Shown in pieces: positions 29,480 to 39,524 of a stretch of 64,000 bases of DNA. The stretch's first letter is position 1. Each line of letters begins with the position of its first letter. The translations under genes and the position numbers were made by a program. The notes under the pieces were generated by a model that did not search any database, was not told where the DNA came from, and saw only the letters and a program-made list of their open reading frames with translations. The DNA comes from Rhizobium etli CFN 42. GTDB taxonomy: Bacteria; Pseudomonadota; Alphaproteobacteria; Rhizobiales; Rhizobiaceae. The stretch is from contig NC_007766.1 in NCBI RefSeq assembly GCF_000092045.1, positions 1-64,000 on the forward strand. Reading direction: 5' to 3'.

Positions 29480-30376
29480 CTAATGCTTCATCATCAAGGG
29501 AAGTCTCGCGTGCGGCAGCAGGTAGCGAGTGACGCGGCCGAGAAGCAGTTCGAGGAAATAGGCATGCTTGAAAGCGCCGATCAGCAGGCAGGTTGCGCCG
29601 ACGGAACCCGCGAAATCGAGAATGGCCTCGGCAACCGGACGACCCTCCGAGCGGATCGCGACGATGTCTCCTTTCAAGCCGAGCTGCGCTATCAGTTCCC
29701 TGGCGGTAAACTGATAGCTGCCGTCGGGCTTGTCGTTGACGCACAAAATGGTGACGCGCTCCGCCACCGCCAGCCAACGTCTTGCCGCGACGATGGCGGC
29801 TTGTGCATTCCCGTGCGGCTTCCAACCGATCACGACATGCTGCAGGAGATGGCCGGAATATCGGCCTGCAGGCGGCACGAGCACGAGCTTGTGTTCGTTG
29901 AAAACCAGGTCGTGGAACGCATCGCGGGCATCCATGTTGCCGTGGCATGGGGTGACGACGAGTGCACTCTTGTGGCATTCGGATGTGACGCAGCGGCCGA
30001 GATCACCGCGACAGTCATCAAGCAGCAGGTCGCTTCGGCTCCGATTGGCCTCTTTCCAGTCCTCGAAGACGCTTATCACCCGCTCAAGGCGCTGCTGTGG
30101 CGAACCCTCGTCCATGTCTCGCAGCAGCTGCAAGTCAATTTCCTCGGGCGCAGCCACCATCCGTTCCGGGTCCGCACCGACATGGGCGGCTGCCATGCTG
30201 CCATTAATGGCTCGAGCGGCGTCTTCCGCGATATCGAGGCAGATCCAAGCAGTTGCCGCGTCGGGCAGCAAGGCGATGACGTCAGCGTGACGGGTCAACT
30301 CGTGGACCCGCCGGGCTAAGATCGCCGCGGGTGGCAACGCTTTTGTGTCGCGGCCGTTTGAAGGTGACGTATTCAT
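29480..30376 (-). CDS. Universal stress protein, tandem-type
   Basis: A 298-aa protein. The C-terminal half (from about residue 165) has the UspA pattern: HVVIGWKPHGNAQAAIVAAR, LLIGAFKHAYFLE, then HARLPLMMKH at the end. The first half looks like a divergent second Usp-like domain (ALLPDAATAWICLDIAEDAA), giving the double-domain length. A Gly-rich ATP loop is not clear, so ATP binding is uncertain. It is on the same strand as, and beyond the end of, the apiose operon but probably independent, separated by 190 bases and a hairpin. Confidence 0.72.
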   Translation of the reverse strand: MNTSPSNGRDTKALPPAAILARRVHELTRHADVIALLPDAATAWICLDIAEDAARAINGSMAAAHVGADPERMVAAPEEIDLQLLRDMDEGSPQQRLERVISVFEDWKEANRSRSDLLLDDCRGDLGRCVTSECHKSALVVTPCHGNMDARDAFHDLVFNEHKLVLVPPAGRYSGHLLQHVVIGWKPHGNAQAAIVAARRWLAVAERVTILCVNDKPDGSYQFTARELIAQLGLKGDIVAIRSEGRPVAEAILDFAGSVGATCLLIGAFKHAYFLELLLGRVTRYLLPHARLPLMMKH

Positions 30377-30536
30377 CAGGACCTCCGTCCGCGATGCTCC
30401 CGCATCGCTCCTGGTCCAATCCGAAATTCAGCTTGATCATACGCCCGCGCCTGGCGGCCCGCAACACGCCAAGGCTTGGACAGATCGGTGCGAGACGGGT
30501 GGTAGCCCCATGCTGTGATCGCTTCCAAAGGCTGTC

Positions 30537-30561
30537 CCGGCAAGCGGGCCCTTTTTGCCGG
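30537..30561 (-). terminator. Hairpin after dhaL, end of the apiose-type operon
   Basis: Inverted repeat CCGGCAA / TTGCCGG with an 11-base loop, seven bases beyond the dhaL stop on its transcript. The only T-run on that strand is absent, so termination strength is uncertain. Confidence 0.45.
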
Positions 30562-30567
30562 TAATCA

Positions 30568-31230
30568 TTACATATCAATGCGACAACTATCATGTTGCTC
30601 CACGAATTTTGCGATCGACGCGATGACAATCGCAGCCGATGCGGCACCGGGATCGATATGCCCGATCACCCGCTCCCCGAGCCGCGATGATCGCCCCTTG
30701 GCGGCCGTCATATCCTTGGTTGCTTCGCAGCCTTGGCGCGCTGCCTGCTCGGCCATGTCGAGCGATTGGGAAAGGGGCGTGCCGGACGCCCAGGCAGCGA
30801 GCGCGGCATCGGCTGCGGGCTTCCAGGCATCGACCATGGTCTTTTCGCCGGGCTCGGCCTTGCCGCGCTCCTGGATGCCCTGTGCCAGCGCCGCGAAAGC
30901 GCGCAGGAAGTCGTCATCACTGAGTTCAGACTTGTCCTTCACGGCTGCGCCGGCGCGCATAAAGGCTGTGGCATAAAGCGGGCCGGATGACGCGCCGACC
31001 GTATTCAGGAATGCTTTTGCCGCCGCGTTAAAGACGGCGGTCGGCGCAGTCTGCGCCCGGTCGAGCGCGGCCACCGCCTTGGCCGCCGCCTCGCAGCCCG
31101 CATCCATGGCAAGGCCGTGATCGCCGTCGCCGATGGCGCCGTCTAGCTCGCAAAGATGATCGCGTCGCGCGGCGATATCCCTAGCAATCAGGGCAAACAG
31201 GCGCTGCAGGTCCTCGGTTGCGATGGTCAT
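30568..31230 (-). CDS. DhaL-type kinase subunit (probable L-erythrulose/tetrulose kinase)
   Basis: A 220-aa all-helical nucleotide-binding subunit. LDGAIGDGDHGLAMDAG near residue 28 holds the Asp ligands for Mg-ADP, and TVGASSGPLYATAFMRAG near 77 contacts the nucleotide. This is the dihydroxyacetone-kinase L domain. Its partner DhaK is three bases upstream. In an operon that also has TpiA-like and RpiB-like isomerases the likeliest substrate is L-erythrulose rather than dihydroxyacetone; that is inference from known LerK-type kinases. No PTS-type DhaM gene is nearby, so ATP is the probable donor. Confidence 0.85.
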   Translation of the reverse strand: MTIATEDLQRLFALIARDIAARRDHLCELDGAIGDGDHGLAMDAGCEAAAKAVAALDRAQTAPTAVFNAAAKAFLNTVGASSGPLYATAFMRAGAAVKDKSELSDDDFLRAFAALAQGIQERGKAEPGEKTMVDAWKPAADAALAAWASGTPLSQSLDMAEQAARQGCEATKDMTAAKGRSSRLGERVIGHIDPGAASAAIVIASIAKFVEQHDSCRIDM

Positions 31231-31233
31231 CGA

Positions 31234-32238
31234 TCACCTCCTGAACATGGCGCAATCGCAGGGATGATCGATCAGCCGCTGAAGCTCGTCGTCGAGATGC
31301 ATCAGCGTGATGGACGCGCCCGCCATTTCGAGCGAGGTGCAGTAATTGCCGACGAGCGATGTGTGGATGACGAGCCCGGCCTCGTCGAGCCGCGCCTTGA
31401 CGCGCCGCATCATGATGTAGAGTTCCATCATCGGCGTCGAGCCCAGCGAATTAACAAGCACGGCGACACGATCGCCACGCTCGGCCTTCATCTCCCTGAG
31501 AAGATTGTCCATCAGTTCGTCGGTCACGGCATCGGCCGTCTTCAGCGGCCCGCGCGCCACGCCGGGCTCGCCGTGGATGCCCATGCCGATCTCCATCTCC
31601 TCCTCGCCGATCTGGAAGTTCGGTTTCAAGGTCTGGGGCAGCGAGCAGGGCGAGAGCGCAACACCCATCGTATAGGTGCGCGCATTGGCATGGCGGGCCG
31701 CGCGCTCGACCTCATTGAAGGAATAGAGAAGATCGCAGGCAGCACCGGCGGCCTTGAAGATGAAGACATTGCCCGCCACGCCGCGCCGCCTGTCCGTCTG
31801 ATCGGCCGGGGCGGACGCGACATCGTCGGTGGTCAGCACGGTACGCACCGTGATGTCGTCGAGCGCCAGCATGTCCGCCGCCATGTCGAAATTCATCACG
31901 TCGCCGGCATAATTGCCGTACATGAAGAGCACCCCGACGCCGCCATCGACGGCCTTGGCGCAGGCCATGATCGGATCGGGCGGCGGCGAGGCGAAGACAT
32001 TGCCGATCGCGGCGGCATCGGCGAGCCCCTTGCCGACATAGCCGAGGAATGTCGGCTCATGCCCGGAGCCGCCGCCGATCACCAGCCCGACCTTGCCCTT
32101 GCGCGGTCCGTTCCTGGCAATGATGGCGCGCGGCACGTCGTCCACGGCATAGAGGTGCTCGGGATGTGCCGCGAGAACCCCTTGCAGCATCTCATCGACG
32201 GCATCCGCGCCTGCATTGATTAGCTTCTTCGTCTTCAC
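31234..32238 (-). CDS. DhaK-type kinase subunit (probable L-erythrulose/tetrulose kinase)
   Basis: A 334-aa substrate-binding subunit. GLVIGGGSGHEPTFLGYVGK near residue 51 and FMYGNYAGDVMNFDMA near 105 form the sugar pocket. The His in GMGIHGEPGV near 216 is the one that forms a covalent hemiaminal with the ketose. All point to an active kinase for a short ketose. Linked to dhaL by a 3-base gap. The apnL stop lies 48 bases upstream of its start. Confidence 0.87.
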   Translation of the reverse strand: MKTKKLINAGADAVDEMLQGVLAAHPEHLYAVDDVPRAIIARNGPRKGKVGLVIGGGSGHEPTFLGYVGKGLADAAAIGNVFASPPPDPIMACAKAVDGGVGVLFMYGNYAGDVMNFDMAADMLALDDITVRTVLTTDDVASAPADQTDRRRGVAGNVFIFKAAGAACDLLYSFNEVERAARHANARTYTMGVALSPCSLPQTLKPNFQIGEEEMEIGMGIHGEPGVARGPLKTADAVTDELMDNLLREMKAERGDRVAVLVNSLGSTPMMELYIMMRRVKARLDEAGLVIHTSLVGNYCTSLEMAGASITLMHLDDELQRLIDHPCDCAMFRR

Positions 32239-32286
32239 GCCTATCCTCCCCAGAACGAGCTCCCACTGCGACGGGCGGGCCAGAGG

Positions 32287-34131
32287 TCAATCCGCCAGCG
32301 GCAAGGCGGCCGTCGCGAAGGGCGCGAGCCGCAGCTCTTCGGCGAGTGCGCCCCCATCCACCCTTCGCTCTTCGCCTGTGAGATTGACCACGTAGAGCTT
32401 GGCGCCAGCGGCGTCCCTTGCGACGAAAGACAGCACTTCGGAGGGCGAGGACGAGAGGCATTCCTGCCAGGATGCACCCGCGAGCGCCGACAAGGTCTGC
32501 ACCGTGTTGAAGAGCGGCCGCCGCCCGCCTCGTTCGACCGGTTCATCGGGACCGGCGATCAGGCCGAAAGGACCGGTCAGCGCCGAAAGTGTCAGGCATT
32601 CGAGACCGGCATCCAGCACCCGGATCGCATAGCCGAGCGCGAAGGCCTCGGCGAAACGGCCGTTGTGGCGGGGATCGCGGTTCGCCATCGGAATGCGTCC
32701 GCCGAACGGATTGTCCATCGTGCGGCTGCCATAGGGATTTTGCCGCATCGGGATCGTCGAGGGACCGATGCGATAGGGCTTGTCGTCGTAGATCGCCCGG
32801 ACGGAGCGCGTGATGAAGGGCAGCGCCTCCAATGTCTGCATGACGCTGAGATCGTCGGCGGCATGCACGATTGGGTTGGTGCAATGGCTGACGAAATCGA
32901 TCTCGCCTGCCGGCACGCGCTTGCGGTTGAGCTCGGTGAAATAGCTCAGCATACCGCCGCCGATGCGAATGCCGGGAAAGGCGGCGCGGGCCGCGGCATA
33001 GACCTCTTCGAGGGGAGGGCAGTCCGGCCATTTGCTGCCGGGCGGCGTCGATTGCCGGTCGACGGAAGGCGAGATCAAGATCGCATCCGGCTTGAAGCCC
33101 GCAATCTGCATCTGCCGCGCGATCTCGGCCGCCTCGCCCGCCGGCGACGATTTGCAGGGAAGCGCGATCTCCAGCGTCGAGCGGCCGGGATGGAGAGCGG
33201 CGATCGCGGCGAAGTTTTCCAATGCGTCGGCGCCATGCCCGGCGTCGGGATCGAAATGAAAGAGAAGCTCGCGAAGCGCGATCTCCGTCAGGAGGGACCT
33301 AGCCGTCAGCGTCGCATCGGCCTCCTCGGGCGTCACGATCACACCGATACCGGGCATTGTGCCGGTTCGCGCGCCGAATTCGAGTCGTGTGACTCCGCTC
33401 TGCGCGGCGACCGGCGGCGTGACGGAGCGGCTGGTATCGCTGATGATGAGCGACGTCTTCTGCCGGACAGGCTGGTTCGCCGGGATCTGGTAAGGCCAGG
33501 GCAAAGCGAGCGGCCTGACATAGGTCTTGTAGGAGGCATCGGACCAGTTGCGCTGGTCCTCCATTTCGAAGGTGTCGCCCTCCATCCGGCATTCCGCGCT
33601 CACATCAGGCATGACCTGATGGGTGATGGCGCGCATGTCCTTGATCGGCTGCCAGGGCTCGATGAGATCCGGAAAACGCGTCGCCTCGATCTGTCCGTCG
33701 ACATGTTCGACCGCTGCCGGCGAACCGGCAACACCGACGATCGGATGCAGGATGCAGAAGCCGCAGCGGTTGGTATCGAAGCCGGTCCGTGAGGTAGCTT
33801 CGGCCTCGAAATCGAGCCGGTCCTGATCGCCGCTGATGCGGACCCCGATCACGAGCGCCGTCTCATCAGGTCCCTCGCAGCGAGCCCGATAGCTAACCTC
33901 AAAACGATCCTTACCCTGCTCAATCCTGAGGCCCGCGATCTCAGGACTATAAGTGCCCCAGTCCCGGTCGCGGACGAGATAGGAAATCGCCCGCAGCACC
34001 TCGACGCCGTCGTAGCGGATCGTGCGGAGATTGCCATCGGCGAGATCGGCCGTTAGCTTTCCCGCCGTCAGGCGAACCGTCGGCCTTTCCTCAACGCGAG
34101 TACCGTAGAGCTGGAACGCATCGGCGGTCAT
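32287..34131 (-). CDS. apnL: D-apionolactonase (ApnL-type)
   Basis: A 614-aa protein with no signal peptide. It belongs to a large-hydrolase-like family that, as I recall, hydrolyses D-apionolactone to D-apionate. Visible landmarks are PEIAGLRIEQGKDRF near residue 64, GFCILHPIVGVAGSP near 120, HCTNPIVHAADDLSVMQTLE near 435 and DNPFGGRIPMANRDPRHNG near 490. The identification rests mainly on length, these features and its place after ApsD in an operon with ApnO, OiaK and OiaX. The ATG at 34131 overlaps the apsD stop by 4 bases; the frame is open further 5' within apsD. Confidence 0.75.
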   Translation of the reverse strand: MTADAFQLYGTRVEERPTVRLTAGKLTADLADGNLRTIRYDGVEVLRAISYLVRDRDWGTYSPEIAGLRIEQGKDRFEVSYRARCEGPDETALVIGVRISGDQDRLDFEAEATSRTGFDTNRCGFCILHPIVGVAGSPAAVEHVDGQIEATRFPDLIEPWQPIKDMRAITHQVMPDVSAECRMEGDTFEMEDQRNWSDASYKTYVRPLALPWPYQIPANQPVRQKTSLIISDTSRSVTPPVAAQSGVTRLEFGARTGTMPGIGVIVTPEEADATLTARSLLTEIALRELLFHFDPDAGHGADALENFAAIAALHPGRSTLEIALPCKSSPAGEAAEIARQMQIAGFKPDAILISPSVDRQSTPPGSKWPDCPPLEEVYAAARAAFPGIRIGGGMLSYFTELNRKRVPAGEIDFVSHCTNPIVHAADDLSVMQTLEALPFITRSVRAIYDDKPYRIGPSTIPMRQNPYGSRTMDNPFGGRIPMANRDPRHNGRFAEAFALGYAIRVLDAGLECLTLSALTGPFGLIAGPDEPVERGGRRPLFNTVQTLSALAGASWQECLSSSPSEVLSFVARDAAGAKLYVVNLTGEERRVDGGALAEELRLAPFATAALPLAD

Positions 34132-35162
34132 CGCAGCATCGCCCGAACATCGATCGTTCGGCCTTGTGCCGCGCTGTCGTAGGCCGCCTCGACGAGTGCG
34201 AAGGTCTTCAGATTGTCGGCGCCCGAGGTCGAGTGCTCCGCGCCGCGCTTGAGTTGGTCGACCCAATGCTGCTCTATCGCGAAGACGCTCTCCTGGATGT
34301 TGTGCCAGGGCCGCGAGGCCCAGGACAGCAGCTTCGGCGCAACATCCATCCTGGTCGTGCCCCTGCCGTTGGTGATCTCCAGGCCGTAGCCCTGGGTCAG
34401 CCGGATCGTGCCTTCGGAGCCGTCGAGTTCGATCAGCGTCTCGGGGAAGGGTTCTTTCGGTAGCCTGGTGGCGTAGCTGACGTCGACGACCGAGGTGGCG
34501 CCGTTCTCATGATCGAGAAGGATGGTCGCGACATCCTCGCCCCTGATCCTGGGATTGACCCGCTTGGTGCGGGCCGTCAACCCGCTGACGTCGCCGAGGA
34601 TATAGCGGGCGATATCGAGCGTATGGATGCCGAGATCCTCGATGATGAAACGCTCGCCTTCGGCGAGGTAGGGTTGGCCGGAGAAGACGTCATAACCCGA
34701 GCGGAAGGAAAAGCGGCCCCAGAAGGGCGTGCCGATGGCGCCGGCATCGAGCGCCTTGCGCACCGCCTGTATCGGCGTCTGCCAGCGGAAATTCTCGTGC
34801 ACCATCAGCGCCACGCCGGCAGCCCGGCAGGCCTCGACCATCGCCCTCGCATCCGCCAGCGTCTTGGCGAAAGGCTTTTGGCAGATGGCCGGCACCTTGT
34901 TTCGCGCTGCCATTTCCACGAGAGCGCGGTGGCTCTGAACCGTCGTGGCGATATCGACGAAATCGAAGCCGCCATCGGCAAACATCGCCTCGGCATCGCT
35001 GTAGCGCCGCACGATGCCGAACTGGTCTCCGACAATCTTCAGCCGCTCGGGATCGCGGTCGCAGATCGCGACGATGCCGGCGCCGTCGACATCCTTCCAG
35101 GCATGCATCTGGTTGATCGCAAAGAAGCCGCAGCCGATCAACGCGCCTTTCAATCCGGTCAT
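34128..35162 (-). CDS. apsD: D-apiose dehydrogenase (Gfo/Idh/MocA family)
   Basis: A 344-aa NAD(P)-dependent oxidoreductase. The nucleotide loop is GALIGCGFFAINQMHAW at the N-terminus, EVxKP is represented by CQKPFAKTLADARAM near 95 (catalytic Lys), and GIHTLDIARYILGDVSG near 185 has the conserved Asp/His pair. In this operon its likely reaction is D-apiose to D-apionolactone. Substrate assignment is by context with apnL and apnO. One base separates it from the permease gene upstream. Confidence 0.8.
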   Translation of the reverse strand: MTGLKGALIGCGFFAINQMHAWKDVDGAGIVAICDRDPERLKIVGDQFGIVRRYSDAEAMFADGGFDFVDIATTVQSHRALVEMAARNKVPAICQKPFAKTLADARAMVEACRAAGVALMVHENFRWQTPIQAVRKALDAGAIGTPFWGRFSFRSGYDVFSGQPYLAEGERFIIEDLGIHTLDIARYILGDVSGLTARTKRVNPRIRGEDVATILLDHENGATSVVDVSYATRLPKEPFPETLIELDGSEGTIRLTQGYGLEITNGRGTTRMDVAPKLLSWASRPWHNIQESVFAIEQHWVDQLKRGAEHSTSGADNLKTFALVEAAYDSAAQGRTIDVRAMLR

Positions 35163-35163
35163 T

Positions 35164-36225
35164 TCAACCTGCCTTTGCCATCTGCATTAGGGTGACGCGC
35201 TGCTGCAGGCGGCGCTGCGCCTGGTCGACGACCACGGCGATGATGATCACGAGGCCCTTGATGACCATCTGCCAGAAGGAGGAAACGCCCATCATGACAA
35301 GCCCGTCGGAGAGAATGCCGATGACAAAGGCGCCGATGATCGTGCCGCCGATCGTGCCGCGCCCGCCCGACATCGAGGTGCCGCCGAGCACGGCTGCGGC
35401 GATCGCGTTGAGCTCGAAGCTTTCGCCAGTCGCCGGATGGGCGGCCATCAGCTCCGAGGAGATGACGACGCCGACGATTGCCGCGCAAAGGCCGGAAAAC
35501 ATATAGACGAAGATTTTCACGACATCGACGCGAATGCCGGACATGCGCGCCGCCCGCTCATTGCCGCCGACGGCAAAGATGTGGCGGCCGATCGGCGTCG
35601 AGCGGGCGACATAGGCGGCTGCGAGCGCCAGTACGATCAGGATCCAGATCGACACCGGCAGGCCGAGAATGCGTCCCGCGCCGAAGAAATCGAATCCGGT
35701 GGTGGCATATTCCGGCCGGCCGACGAGGTTCGGAAAGGTCTGTCCATCCGACGACAGCAGCGCCAGGCCGCGGGCGATATAGAGCGTCCCGAGCGTGGCG
35801 ATGAAGGGCGCGACGTTGAGCTTGGTGATCAGGAGACCGTTGACGAGGCCGATAACAAGGCCGATCGACAGCGTGATCAGCACGATCTCAAATAGGTTGA
35901 AATAGATGGTGTAGCCGATCGGCAGCTCGATGCCGTAGAGGATCAGCCCGCCGGCGACCATGCCGCAGAGCCCGACGATCGAGCCGACTGAAAGGTCGAT
36001 GCCGCCGGTGATGATGACGAAGGTCATGCCCATGGCGAGGAAGGCGTTCAGCGCCACATGCTTCGACATCAGGATCATGTTCGCCGTCGAGGTGAAGTTC
36101 GGCGCGAAGAGCGCAAAGAAGATGATGACAGCGAAGAGGGCGATGAACGTCCTGAGCTTCATCAGCGTCAGGAGCGCCGAGCCGTTGGCGCCCTTCGGCG
36201 CAAGAGTTGAAGTAGCCGCCATCAT
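35164..36225 (-). CDS. Sugar ABC transporter permease, RbsC type
   Basis: A 353-aa inner-membrane permease of the ribose/xylose (CUT2) class with eight or more hydrophobic segments. Typical phrases are GMTFVIITGGIDLSVGSIVG near residue 62, NGLLITKLNVAPFIATLG near 130 and AAAVLGGTSMSGGRGTIGGT near 287. One permease gene serves as homodimer in this class. It overlaps the ATPase gene by four bases. Expected substrate D-apiose from operon content. Confidence 0.9.
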   Translation of the reverse strand: MMAATSTLAPKGANGSALLTLMKLRTFIALFAVIIFFALFAPNFTSTANMILMSKHVALNAFLAMGMTFVIITGGIDLSVGSIVGLCGMVAGGLILYGIELPIGYTIYFNLFEIVLITLSIGLVIGLVNGLLITKLNVAPFIATLGTLYIARGLALLSSDGQTFPNLVGRPEYATTGFDFFGAGRILGLPVSIWILIVLALAAAYVARSTPIGRHIFAVGGNERAARMSGIRVDVVKIFVYMFSGLCAAIVGVVISSELMAAHPATGESFELNAIAAAVLGGTSMSGGRGTIGGTIIGAFVIGILSDGLVMMGVSSFWQMVIKGLVIIIAVVVDQAQRRLQQRVTLMQMAKAG

Positions 36226-37772
36226 GACGCGAGTTTCCCTTGATGTCCGTGTCCCTTGGCCGAGGCCGCGATAATGGCGTCTTCCGTCGCTTCGTCCCTG
36301 TTGAAGACGGCGACGAGCTGGCCATTGCTCAAGACCGCGATGCGGTCTGATAGCGCCATGACCTCTTCGAGGTCGGAGGTCGAAAACAGAATGGCGAGCC
36401 CATTTGCCGCCAGCCGGCGCATGGTGCGGAAGACGTCGGCCTTGGCGCCGACATCGATGCCGCGGCTCGGCTCGTCCATCAGCAGCACCTTCGGATTGGT
36501 CATCAGCGCCTTACCGATGACGACCTTCTGCTGGTTGCCGCCGGACATCGAGGTGACCTCGAAATCCGGGTTCGGCGCCTTGATGGAAAGATCGCGGATC
36601 GCGTCCTGAATGGCATTCTTTTCCGCGCCGCTGTCGATGTGGAAGAGCCGGGTGAAGCGCGACAGGCTTGCGAGCGTCAGGTTGGAGGCGATGGAGAGCA
36701 CCTGCACCAGCCCCTCGCGCTGCCGGTCTTCTGGGATCAGCGCCAGGCCGCGGCGGATGCGCCGGGTGGTGTCGCGGGCGCGTACTTGCCTGCCGTCGAT
36801 GAAGATCTTGCCGGTCGAATGCGTGTGCCGCCCGATCACGCATTCGAAGAATTCGCTGCGCCCGGCGCCCATCAGGCCGTAGATGCCGAGGATCTCGCCT
36901 GCCTTGACCGACAGGGAAACGTCGTTGACCGCAAGCCCGCCGGTCGGCCGGGGAAGGCTGATGTTTTCGGCGCGGAAGACTTCCTCGCCGACGGAATGGG
37001 TGACGGATTTGGCGAAATCCTTGGCGTCCGAGCCGATCATCGAACGGACGATCCAGCGCGTGTCGATGTCGCGCACCATGGCATGGCCGGTGATCTGGCC
37101 GTCGCGCAGCACGGTGATGTAATCGCCGATCCGCATCAACTCCTCCAGCCGGTGCGAGATGTAGACGATCGCCACGCCCTGCGCCTTCAGCTCGGTGATC
37201 ACCTTGAACAGGATCTCGACTTCGGCCGCCGACAGCGCCGAGGTCGGCTCGTCCATGATCAGGATGCGGGCATTAAGCGACATCGCTTTGGCGATCTCCA
37301 CCAACTGCTGCTGGCCGATCGGCAGGTCCTCGACCATCGTGTCCGCCCCGATGCCGGCATCGAGACGCCGCAGGAATTCATTGGCTTTCGCGACCTGCGC
37401 CTTGTGGTCGATGCCGAGCAGGCCGCGGGTGATCTCGCGCCTGGTGAAGATGTTTTCGGCGACCGACATGTTGGCGAAGAGATTGAGCTCCTGGAAGATC
37501 ATGCCGATGCCGTTCGCCTGCGCGTCGGCCGGGCTGTCGAAGTTAACCGGCTTGCCGTCCAGAATGATGCGGCCGTGCGTCGGGCGCTCGACACCGGCGA
37601 TGATCTTCATCAGCGTCGATTTGCCGGCGCCGTTTTCGCCGACCAGAACATTGACCGCGCCGCGGCGCAGCTCCAGATTGGCGCGCTTGACGGCGACGAT
37701 GCCGGAATAGACCTTCGACACGTCGTCGAGACGGAGGATGATATCGTCCTGATGTGCGTCTGCCGCCGTCAT
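36222..37772 (-). CDS. Sugar ABC transporter ATPase, RbsA type with two ABC domains
   Basis: A 516-aa protein with two fused nucleotide-binding domains. The first has Walker A GENGAGKST near residue 44, a signature-like IGQQQLVEI near 148 and Walker B ILIMDEPTSA. The second has a degenerate Walker A (GLMGAGRSE near 288), signature SGGNQQKVV near 408 and VLLMDEPSRGIDVGA. This arrangement, with one weak site, is normal for CUT2 importers. The start at 37772 overlaps the DUF2291 stop by four bases; the frame extends upstream but in the wrong gene. Confidence 0.92.
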   Translation of the reverse strand: MTAADAHQDDIILRLDDVSKVYSGIVAVKRANLELRRGAVNVLVGENGAGKSTLMKIIAGVERPTHGRIILDGKPVNFDSPADAQANGIGMIFQELNLFANMSVAENIFTRREITRGLLGIDHKAQVAKANEFLRRLDAGIGADTMVEDLPIGQQQLVEIAKAMSLNARILIMDEPTSALSAAEVEILFKVITELKAQGVAIVYISHRLEELMRIGDYITVLRDGQITGHAMVRDIDTRWIVRSMIGSDAKDFAKSVTHSVGEEVFRAENISLPRPTGGLAVNDVSLSVKAGEILGIYGLMGAGRSEFFECVIGRHTHSTGKIFIDGRQVRARDTTRRIRRGLALIPEDRQREGLVQVLSIASNLTLASLSRFTRLFHIDSGAEKNAIQDAIRDLSIKAPNPDFEVTSMSGGNQQKVVIGKALMTNPKVLLMDEPSRGIDVGAKADVFRTMRRLAANGLAILFSTSDLEEVMALSDRIAVLSNGQLVAVFNRDEATEDAIIAASAKGHGHQGKLAS

Positions 37773-38413
37773 GATCCTACCTTCAGTTCCGAAGGTGTCA
37801 CGAGCGGCAGCTCGCCGCTTCTCGGCAGCGGGAAGGCGCCGGTCACGCTCACCGTCTTGCCGATGAGACCGTCGCGCGGGGCGGCGGAGAGGAAGGCGGC
37901 ATTGGCCTTCTCGTTGAACGCCTTGCCGAACTGCGCCCATTCGATCTGGTTCTTGAACTCGTTGAAATTGACGAAATCGAGCGTGTCGCGCAGCGCCGTG
38001 CCGCGCAGCGCCGGGCCTATCTGCACCTTCGCATCGGCCTTGCCGTCGCCATCGGCATCGACATCGAGCGTCGCCGCGCGCGAGGCCGTGTCGGCCGCGA
38101 CGACCGTGCCGGTGATCTTCACCGCATAGGTCCAGGGCGAGCTGCTCTGCTTGCGTGGATTGCCGTATTTTTCGCCCGCGGCATCGGGGCTCGTCGAAAC
38201 GAGCTGCATGACGTCCTTCAGCTCGCCGGCGCGCTTTTCGAAATAGGGCACGACCTGAGGCTGCCAGATCGCCTCGACCTTGGCATTCGGATCGAAAGCG
38301 GTCTTGGCCGCGGCCGCCGCCTTCTCCTCCGCGGTCGGCGTCTTGATGATCTTGCAACCGGGCAGGGCCGCCGCCAGGACGGCAGCCAACAATGCGCCCT
38401 TCATTCTCAACAT
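37769..38413 (-). CDS. DUF2291 periplasmic lipoprotein of the sugar importer
   Basis: A 214-aa protein with a lipoprotein signal: a hydrophobic run ending LAAALPGCKIIK (lipobox Cys near residue 21). The rest holds DVDADGDGKADAKVQIGP near 115, a calcium-loop-like stretch, and WAQFGKAFNEKANAAF. DUF2291 proteins accompany CUT2 importers and may help the binding protein or sugar dock, role unproven. The ATG at 38413 is chosen at the start of the signal peptide. It lies between the binding-protein hairpin and the ATPase. Confidence 0.78.
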   Translation of the reverse strand: MLRMKGALLAAVLAAALPGCKIIKTPTAEEKAAAAAKTAFDPNAKVEAIWQPQVVPYFEKRAGELKDVMQLVSTSPDAAGEKYGNPRKQSSSPWTYAVKITGTVVAADTASRAATLDVDADGDGKADAKVQIGPALRGTALRDTLDFVNFNEFKNQIEWAQFGKAFNEKANAAFLSAAPRDGLIGKTVSVTGAFPLPRSGELPLVTPSELKVGS

Positions 38414-38444
38414 GCGGGTGAACCTCGGCGTCTCGCAAAATGCA

Positions 38445-38478
38445 TTGCGGAGGGCGCAACATTGCACCCTCCGCAATT
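38445..38478 (-). promoter_or_regulatory. Intercistronic stem-loop after the binding-protein gene
   Basis: A perfect 11-bp inverted repeat (ATTGCGGAGGG / CCCTCCGCAAT) with a 12-base loop, nine bases past the binding-protein stop. Likely a 3' stabiliser that lets the binding protein accumulate above the membrane parts. Confidence 0.6.
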
Positions 38479-38486
38479 GGGGCTGA

Positions 38487-39524
<1,038 letters not shown>

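Noticed and set aside
36639..38129. 496-codon open frame on the plus strand
   Set aside because: Mirror frame of the two-domain ABC ATPase and the DUF2291 gene.
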